From: Spirochaetaceae bacterium
GTDB taxonomy: Bacteria; Spirochaetota; Spirochaetia; Treponematales; Breznakiellaceae
Assembly (NCBI GenBank): GCA_031265025.1
Contig: JAISDF010000048.1
Location: 1-11,161, forward strand
DNA: 11,161 nt
Reading direction: 5' to 3'
The notes beneath the pieces were generated by a model. That model searched no databases. It saw only the letters and a program-made list of their open reading frames with translations, and was not told where the DNA came from. Made by a program: the position numbers and the translations under genes. Below, one piece after another: positions 6,896 to 11,161 of this stretch (its first letter is position 1; every line of letters begins with the position of its first letter).

Positions 6896-6924
6896 AGTAT
6901 ACCGCCCTTCGCGGCAAATCACAA
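6896..6924 (-). promoter_or_regulatory. Sigma70-type promoter giving a predicted leaderless mRNA (secreted protein gene)
   Basis: On the minus strand TTGTGA (6924-6919), a 17-nt spacer, and TATACT (6901-6896; 5/6 match to the -10 consensus). The ATG starts 6 nt further on at 6889, where transcription would be expected to begin. No Shine-Dalgarno-like sequence can fit between the -10 box and the start codon. Confidence 0.6.
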
Positions 6925-6962
6925 GTGAGGCTTCATGAAACAAGCGGCATTCATGGCCGGGC

Positions 6963-7424
6963 CTAGTGTAATTTGCCCTTGAATTCCCGCGCTATTTCCC
7001 GGTTGATATCCTTTTCCCGTATGTCAGCCCGTTTGTCGTAGTTTTTTTTGCCCTTGCAGAGCCCCAATTCAACCTTGACCCTGCCGTTTTTAAGGTAAAA
7101 GGACAGGGGAACAAGGGTGTAGCCTTTTTCATCTACTTTGCGGGTAAGGCGTTTGATCTCCTGGCGGTGCATGAGGAGTTTTTTTTTCCGGTCGGGATCG
7201 TGGTTGAAAACCGAGGAAAAGGGATTTTCGGCCACCCGGAGGGAGCGGAGCCACAACTCGCCGGCGGCTATTTCGGCCCAGGCGTCGGGAAAGGAAATCC
7301 TTCCGTCCCTCACGGATTTTATTTCGGTTCCCTGGAGTACGATGCCGCATTCATAGGTTTCGTCCACGGCATAGTCATGCCTGGCCCTGCGGTTGACGGC
7401 TATGACCTTTGTACCGCCGCCCAT
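6963..7424 (-). CDS. smpB: SsrA-binding protein SmpB
   Basis: SmpB binds tmRNA and delivers it to stalled ribosomes for trans-translation. The 153-aa length matches the family (about 150-160). The family signatures are present in order: NRRARHDY (11-18), GTEIKSVRDGR (32-42), LHR-type core segments, YTLVPLSFYLKNGRVKVELG (102-121), then the hallmark CKGKKNYDKRADIREKD (123-139) and a basic C-terminal tail (NREIAREFKGKLH) that enters the ribosome decoding site. ATG 7424 overlaps the TAA of the upstream gene by one base, with a good GGAGG six nt before it inside that gene. smpB is therefore co-transcribed and probably translationally coupled to the PEGA-SUMF gene. The tmRNA gene ssrA is not seen in this window. 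Confidence 0.97.
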   Translation of the reverse strand: MGGGTKVIAVNRRARHDYAVDETYECGIVLQGTEIKSVRDGRISFPDAWAEIAAGELWLRSLRVAENPFSSVFNHDPDRKKKLLMHRQEIKRLTRKVDEKGYTLVPLSFYLKNGRVKVELGLCKGKKNYDKRADIREKDINREIAREFKGKLH

Positions 7425-8923
7425 TACCGGCCTCCGGGACTTCCGGTCCCGCTGTCCGGCGCTATAACCGGCCTGAACGAGACAAAGGGAGAACAGGTTT
7501 CGGGGTCAAGGCCCCCCCTGGTTTTTTCGTTTATGGTTCCGGGGGTGTTGAGCCACGCGCCGCCCCGCACCGGCCTTTCAGGGGCGTCAATGAGTTCCAT
7601 GGCGCCCTGGGGCAGATAATCGAGATAGCTGTAGGGATTCTCGCACCATTCCCAGTGGTTCAAAATCATGGAACCAAGGGGCCGGGAAACAGTGCGGCTG
7701 TTTACCCCGGCGGCGTATTCCCATTCAAGCTCGGTGGGAAGCCGGACCGTATAGCCCGGCATGGCAAGGGACTCGTTGAGCCAGGCGCAGTAGGCCCTGG
7801 CCACGTGCCAGGAAACGCCGGTAACGGCCGATCCCTGTTCGGCGGAAAAGTCTCCGGGCATTGCCCCGGGCGGGGGAAGCAGATAGTCTTCGGTAACAAG
7901 GCCCTCCGCGATGAGAGCCGAACGCCTGTCAGCGGCCCAGCGGGGATTTTCGCTCACAAAGCGGTTCCAGTCTTCCCTGCCCGTTTCAGAGGCGGCAATC
8001 CAGAACGAAGAGACGGGGGTCTCTTCCGCATAGGGAAGTTCCCTGTTCAAGCTGCCCGCCGGAATGGAGCGGAACTCAATGCCCCTGAGCGTCATGGCGC
8101 TTCCCGCCGCGCCGCCTCCCGCCGGGCGTTCTCTGGTCCCGGTGTGTTCCCGGTGCCAGGGCGATGCCGATACGGTATTCACCCCGCCGCCGTACACCGC
8201 GCCGGAAAGCCAGAACGAGGCGCCGGGATTGTCCGAAAGGTAATTAAGCATATCCCTGGCGGAAGCAACCAGTGAAAGGGGAGAGGGGCTCCGGCCTGTA
8301 TTGTCAACAAGGAATTTTGCCCTGAGAAGGTCCCGCATCTGTGCGCGGCTCCGGGCAAAACGGGCCGAGGCAATGAGTATGCCCGCCATATCCCCGTACC
8401 GCCCGCCCCCGGCGCGGTAGGCGCCTTCCGAGAGGCTTAACGGTATCTGGTATATGGCCGAGGGCTCCCCGACAGAGGCCCAGCGGGCATAGTCCGCGGC
8501 GGCAAAGGCAAGGACCCCCAGGGGATCGGGGCTGTCAAGGCTTTCCGAAAAAGCAATTCGTTTCGGGAAGAAAAGGGAAGCGAAAATCCTGCCTCCCACA
8601 TCGGCCTCAAACTCCGTAACGCTGAAAGCGGGGAGAACCAGGCTTATCCGGTGCTTTCCCCTGGGAACAAATACCGAAAGAGGCGAAACGCCCTGGTATA
8701 CCCCGTCAATCCGCACAGCGGCGCCTTCCGGTTCCGAGTCTATGCTTACGACACTGCCCGGCCTGCTGAGACCGGGAAAAACAAGGACGAAAAAAAGAAT
8801 GAGAAGGAGAACCAGGGCATAGAGCGGCGCCAGGTATACGCCGGGCCGCAGACCCATAAAGGGCTTTAGTTCAACCAGGTCTTCGTCGAGGGTTTCGCTG
8901 CTTTTTTTAGCTTTTCCAAACAT
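7424..8923 (-). CDS. Membrane-anchored PEGA plus formylglycine-enzyme-fold (SUMF1) protein, 499 aa
   Basis: The protein has a short basic cytoplasmic head, one membrane span (about 29-51, VYLAPLYALVLLLILFFVLV), then a PEGA-type surface domain (about 57-120: VVSIDSEPEGAAVRIDGVYQ, SPLSVFVPRGKHRISL). A helical middle region follows (130-245), and a C-terminal formylglycine-generating-enzyme/SUMF1 fold domain (about 280-487). The latter is recognised by VTGVSWHVARAYCAWLN (367-383), RLPTELEWEYAAG (394-406), HWEWCENPYSY (423-433), PVRGGAW (451-457) and FVSFRP (480-485). The cysteine pair that catalytic FGE uses near its C-terminus is not evident, so a binding or structural role is more likely than sulfatase activation. 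Most of the protein should face the periplasm. ATG 8923 has no Shine-Dalgarno and sits 6 nt after a TATAAT box. It heads an operon with smpB. Confidence 0.85.
   Translation of the reverse strand: MFGKAKKSSETLDEDLVELKPFMGLRPGVYLAPLYALVLLLILFFVLVFPGLSRPGSVVSIDSEPEGAAVRIDGVYQGVSPLSVFVPRGKHRISLVLPAFSVTEFEADVGGRIFASLFFPKRIAFSESLDSPDPLGVLAFAAADYARWASVGEPSAIYQIPLSLSEGAYRAGGGRYGDMAGILIASARFARSRAQMRDLLRAKFLVDNTGRSPSPLSLVASARDMLNYLSDNPGASFWLSGAVYGGGVNTVSASPWHREHTGTRERPAGGGAAGSAMTLRGIEFRSIPAGSLNRELPYAEETPVSSFWIAASETGREDWNRFVSENPRWAADRRSALIAEGLVTEDYLLPPPGAMPGDFSAEQGSAVTGVSWHVARAYCAWLNESLAMPGYTVRLPTELEWEYAAGVNSRTVSRPLGSMILNHWEWCENPYSYLDYLPQGAMELIDAPERPVRGGAWLNTPGTINEKTRGGLDPETCSPFVSFRPVIAPDSGTGSPGGR
7431..7435 (-). 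promoter_or_regulatory. Ribosome binding site of smpB
   Basis: GGAGG on the minus strand lies 6 nt before ATG 7424 and inside the last codons of the upstream gene. It fixes the smpB start and contrasts with the missing Shine-Dalgarno at the two leaderless-type starts nearby. Confidence 0.8.
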
Positions 8924-8929
8924 GGCGGA

Positions 8930-8958
8930 ATTATAGAATCACCGTAATCCCTTGTCAA
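8930..8958 (-). promoter_or_regulatory. Perfect-consensus sigma70 promoter with predicted leaderless start (SUMF-smpB operon)
   Basis: On the minus strand TTGACA (8958-8953), exactly 17 nt, and TATAAT (8935-8930): 12/12 consensus bases at ideal spacing. The ATG begins at 8923, exactly where transcription should initiate, and the 6 nt between (TCCGCC) hold no Shine-Dalgarno. Confidence 0.8.
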
Positions 8959-8990
8959 CGACAGCGCTTCATGGTAGTTTCAATATAAAG

Positions 8991-10028
8991 ATGAACGGAA
9001 TAAAAACAAACACGGGAAAGGACTTTTTTGACACACTCCAGTCCCTTACAGAACGGTATCTGACCCGCCGCAGGCGGCTCAGGCGTGAAAAAAAAGAAAA
9101 GCAGCGGAAAAAAAACATCATTGTTGACTGGCTTGAGGCCTTCCTCTGGGCGGCCTGCGTGGTGCTTCTCATCAACCAGTACCTCTTTCAGGCCTATCAG
9201 ATACCTTCGGGCTCGATGATAGACACCCTCCTCATCAGCGACCGGATTTTCGTCAATAAACTTGTGTACGGGCCGGAACTGCTCCCCGGCGTCGCCAAGC
9301 TGCCCAGCCCGGTAAAGCCCAAACGGAACGATATTATTATTTTTGAAAATCCTTCCTATCTTTCCCGGGGACCCGGCTTTGACATAGCCCAGCGCGTCAT
9401 CTATATGCTGACCCTTTCCCTGGTGGACATAGACCGGGATGAACGGGGACAGCCCAAGGCCCATTTCCTTATCAAACGGGCCGTTGGCATGGGCGGCGAC
9501 CGCTTTGTAAGCGAAAACGGCGAACTCAAGGTCCTCTTTTCCGGCGAGGACCGCTGGATTTCCGAACGGGAATACATGGCCCAGCGGGGCTTTACCCACA
9601 GGCTTTCGCGGCTCATAGACCAGGATGTGTATCCTTCCCTCAGGGCGGCGGGAAAACGCAACGGCTACCGGGAACTGTGGCTTTCATCGCCGCCCGAAAT
9701 TTCCCGCCTTGCCGAAGCGGTAAGCGCCGGGGGTTCTCCTGAGCGCAACGGCGGGGAACTGCTTCCCCAGTACCGGGGGGATTCCGCCTACTCCGAAGCC
9801 TATATGTCGTTTCTTAAAGCCCTTTTCCCCCATGACCAGCGTTACAGCATGGTCCTTGCCCGGCAAAAACAGGGCTGGTATGTTCCCGAGGGGCGCATAC
9901 TGCCCCTGGGCGATAACCGGGACAATTCCCGGGACGGGCGTTATTTCGGCCCGGTACGGGAGACCAAGATACTGGGCAAGGGGGCGTTTATCTACTGGCC
10001 TCCGGGCCGCATGGGACCCATACGGTAG
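8991..10028 (+). CDS. lepB: Signal peptidase I, long paralog (345 aa)
   Basis: Removes signal peptides from exported proteins at the outer face of the inner membrane, using a Ser/Lys dyad. A very basic head (RRRRLRREKKEKQRKK, 26-41) precedes one membrane span (about 46-68). Family boxes: QIPSGSMIDTLL (70-81) with catalytic Ser75; FLIKRAVGMGGDRF (159-172) with general-base Lys162; and LGDNRDNSRDGRYFGP (306-321). Two usually conserved prolines are replaced: the SMxPT proline by Asp78, and the LPGD proline by Gly168. An insertion of roughly 120 residues separates the Lys box from the last box, including SLRAAGKRNGYRELWLSSPP. ATG 8991 is chosen because the only upstream in-frame start, TTG 8952, lies in the divergent promoter and adds no membrane or catalytic sequence. 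Only a weak AAAG precedes the ATG. Confidence 0.93.
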   Translation: MNGIKTNTGKDFFDTLQSLTERYLTRRRRLRREKKEKQRKKNIIVDWLEAFLWAACVVLLINQYLFQAYQIPSGSMIDTLLISDRIFVNKLVYGPELLPGVAKLPSPVKPKRNDIIIFENPSYLSRGPGFDIAQRVIYMLTLSLVDIDRDERGQPKAHFLIKRAVGMGGDRFVSENGELKVLFSGEDRWISEREYMAQRGFTHRLSRLIDQDVYPSLRAAGKRNGYRELWLSSPPEISRLAEAVSAGGSPERNGGELLPQYRGDSAYSEAYMSFLKALFPHDQRYSMVLARQKQGWYVPEGRILPLGDNRDNSRDGRYFGPVRETKILGKGAFIYWPPGRMGPIR

Positions 10029-10036
10029 GGGGACGC

Positions 10037-10768
10037 ATGTTTGGCAAATGGCGTAAGTATTCCTACGCGGCGCAGAAGCAGCAGCGCAACAAACTGTACC
10101 TTGTACTGGTGTGGCTTGGCGCTTTCTTTGTCCTCTACCTGGCGCTGACCAATTTCTTTTTTTCCTTTAGAATTCTTGAAAATGAATCAATGCGTCCGAC
10201 CCTCAGGGCGGGGGAGCGCTTTATCGTCCGTTCCTACGGGTTTTCGCGGCTTTTCGCGAAAAGCTCAGGCGACGGGCAGAAATCCCTGCGCCTCGACCGG
10301 GGCTCCATTGTGGTTATCGATCCTTCCCTGAATACCGGGCGGAGCCTTCCTGTCCTTGCCGCCGATACGCTTGCGCGTTTTTTTACCGCCCAGCGTATCG
10401 GCCTTATCAACCGGGAAAACAGGACCTTCATCAAACGCCTCGTTGCCCTGCCGGGCGATGAAATCTCCATGAAGGATTTTGTCCTCAGGGTAAAACCCGC
10501 GGGCCAGGCCTACGGGCTCACCGAATATGAATTCGCGGTCCGGCCCTATCATATACTGCCGCCTCAGGTATCGCCCCTCTGGGACGAGTCCCTGCCCTTT
10601 TCGGGAACCATGGATACCCTGGTGCTGTCCGGCAACCAGTGTTTCGTGCTTTCCGACGACCGGAGCAATACCAATGATTCAAGAACCTGGGGCCCCGTGC
10701 CCATGAACGTCATTGCCGGGCAGGTGGTGTTCCGGTACTGGCCCTTTACCCGTTTTGAACGCTTCTGA
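10037..10768 (+). CDS. lepB: Signal peptidase I, short paralog (243 aa)
   Basis: A second signal peptidase I starts 8 nt after the first one stops; a GGGGGA ribosome site overlaps the junction. One membrane span is seen (about 19-42, KLYLVLVWLGAFFVLYLALT). Family boxes: ENESMRPTLRAGERF (48-62) with catalytic Ser51 and the canonical Pro54; FIKRLVALPGDEI (131-143) with Lys133 and the canonical LPGD; and VLSDDRSNTNDSRTWGPV (204-221), which diverges from the usual GDNRxNSxDSR by Ser206 in place of Gly and Asp208 in place of Asn. It therefore retains the motif positions its longer neighbour has changed, and the reverse also holds. Both paralogs keep the Ser/Lys dyad and are probably active, perhaps on different substrates such as periplasmic-flagellar or outer-membrane proteins. 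That division of labour is inference. Confidence 0.93.
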   Translation: MFGKWRKYSYAAQKQQRNKLYLVLVWLGAFFVLYLALTNFFFSFRILENESMRPTLRAGERFIVRSYGFSRLFAKSSGDGQKSLRLDRGSIVVIDPSLNTGRSLPVLAADTLARFFTAQRIGLINRENRTFIKRLVALPGDEISMKDFVLRVKPAGQAYGLTEYEFAVRPYHILPPQVSPLWDESLPFSGTMDTLVLSGNQCFVLSDDRSNTNDSRTWGPVPMNVIAGQVVFRYWPFTRFERF

Positions 10769-10775
10769 TTCGCAA

Positions 10776-10793
10776 GCGGGGCCCATACCCCGC
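10776..10793 (+). promoter_or_regulatory. Hairpin between lepB and hemW
   Basis: GCGGGG (10776-10781) and CCCCGC (10788-10793) form a 6-bp G-C stem with a 6-nt loop just after the signal peptidase stop. No T-run follows, so it is not a standard terminator. It could be a processing or attenuation structure within an otherwise continuous transcript. Confidence 0.45.
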
Positions 10794-10797
10794 CATG

Positions 10798-10817
10798 CCG
10801 CCGGACCGCCGGACCGC
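10798..10817. repeat. 8-nt tandem repeat, 2.5 copies
   Basis: CCGCCGGA occurs twice in tandem (10798-10813), followed by CCGC. The repeat runs into the left arm of the next hairpin in the lepB-hemW gap and may be a slippage site. Confidence 0.5.
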
Positions 10818-10831
10818 GCTTTGCCGCGCGG
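10814..10831 (+). promoter_or_regulatory. Hairpin overlapping the hemW ribosome binding site
   Basis: CCGCGC (10814-10819) pairs with GCGCGG (10826-10831) around a 6-nt loop. The right arm covers the first bases of GGAG (10830-10833), the only Shine-Dalgarno-like sequence before ATG 10842 (8-nt spacing). The structure could therefore limit ribosome access to hemW. Confidence 0.45.
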
Positions 10832-10841
10832 AGCGCCTGTC

Positions 10842-11161
10842 ATGACTGCTTCAATCTACATTCATATACCCTTTTGCCGCTCCAAATGCGATTACTGTGA
10901 TTTCTTCTCCGTTCCCCTTCGCGGCGGGGCCTCCGAAACAGAGACCCTCCTTGACCGCTATGTTGAAAGGCTGGGCGGGGAACTGCGCGCCGCCCTGGAC
11001 AGCGTTCCGCTTGTTCCCTCGGTGTATATAGGCGGCGGGACCCCGTCCCTCCTGGGCCCCGAAAGGCTCTCGTTTCTCCTTGGCTGCCTCGAGGAACGCC
11101 CCGCCAAGCGCCCCGCCGTAGCGCGGCCGGCCGGGCGGAGCGAAATTACCCTGGAAGTAAA
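10842..11161 (+). CDS. hemW: HemW-type radical SAM protein (coproporphyrinogen III oxidase-like), 5' part
   Basis: 106 complete codons are visible before the right edge. The start of the protein, SIYIHIPFCRSKCDYCDFFS, carries the radical SAM cluster motif CxxxCxxC (Cys12, Cys16, Cys19) in the form typical of HemW/HemN-like proteins. It is followed by VYIGGGTPSLLGPERLSFLL (the GGGTPS SAM-binding segment) and EITLEVK near the edge, matching the family's E-x-T-x-E-x-(N) strand. HemW binds haem and is thought to act in haem transfer or insertion. The annotation as coproporphyrinogen oxidase is common but often wrong for this branch, and the two cannot be separated from the N-terminus alone. It follows the signal peptidase genes in the same direction after a 73-nt gap with two hairpins. 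Confidence 0.93.
   Translation, partial: MTASIYIHIPFCRSKCDYCDFFSVPLRGGASETETLLDRYVERLGGELRAALDSVPLVPSVYIGGGTPSLLGPERLSFLLGCLEERPAKRPAVARPAGRSEITLEV

Noticed and set aside
6890..6943. Longer version of the secreted TolB/CsgG-like protein from ATG 6943
   Set aside because: It would put 18 residues in front of a clear signal peptide and run coding sequence through a good -10 box, and no ribosome site precedes it.
6925..6962. ssrA (tmRNA) or another small RNA next to smpB
   Set aside because: The gap is too short for tmRNA and shows no tRNA-like ends or long stem.
8984..8989. TATAAA just before the long signal peptidase ATG as its -10 box
   Set aside because: No acceptable -35 lies 16-18 nt upstream, and the spacing to the ATG is only one base. 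The promoter of this operon remains unidentified.
8952..8990. Upstream TTG start for the long signal peptidase (13 extra residues)
   Set aside because: The TTG lies inside the -35 region of the divergent SUMF promoter, has no ribosome site, and adds no sequence needed for the membrane span or active site. ATG 8991 is preferred.

Overview
The window looks like chromosomal DNA of a G+C-rich treponeme-like spirochaete. The evidence is protein-level resemblance recalled from memory: an SmpB, two adjacent signal peptidases I running into hemW, MptE-like (DUF115) proteins, and several hypothetical proteins of a treponemal style. No rRNA, tRNA, insertion sequence, phage gene or CRISPR array is visible, and coding density is high.

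Layout. (1) Positions 1-5253, minus strand: a tightly coupled four-gene run read right to left. It holds a 613-aa extremely acidic cytoplasmic protein, a 260-aa unknown protein, a 452-aa MptE-like protein and a second MptE-like protein that runs off the left edge. Junctions overlap by 1, 4 and 14 nt. (2) 5254-5509: a 256-bp divergent control region with a strong hairpin, a 12-bp palindrome and candidate promoters. (3) 5510-5986, plus: a DivIC/FtsB-like protein with an unusual second membrane segment. (4) 6035-8923, minus: a PEGA plus formylglycine-enzyme-fold (SUMF1) membrane protein, then smpB overlapping it by 1 nt, then a secreted TolB/CsgG-like protein with its own promoter. (5) 8991-11161, plus: two signal peptidase I paralogs 8 nt apart, followed by the start of hemW.

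How the parts may work together. The left operon is the least understood part. DUF115/MptE-like proteins are known elsewhere as flagellin-modification (Maf) factors, and treponemal flagellins are known to be glycosylated, so a link to glycan or flagellar modification is plausible but inferred. The right half is envelope and translation housekeeping: protein export (signal peptidases, secreted proteins), ribosome rescue (SmpB), division (DivIC-like) and a HemW-type radical SAM protein.

The clearest directly visible oddities are these. Two minus-strand genes each have a sigma70-type promoter whose predicted start point falls exactly on the A of the ATG, with no Shine-Dalgarno, which suggests leaderless mRNAs; one of these promoters is a perfect consensus. 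The acidic protein has stretches of 153 and 218 residues without a single Lys or Arg. An in-frame 9-nt repeat tract lies inside one MptE-like gene. The two signal peptidases differ in which canonical motif residues they have lost.
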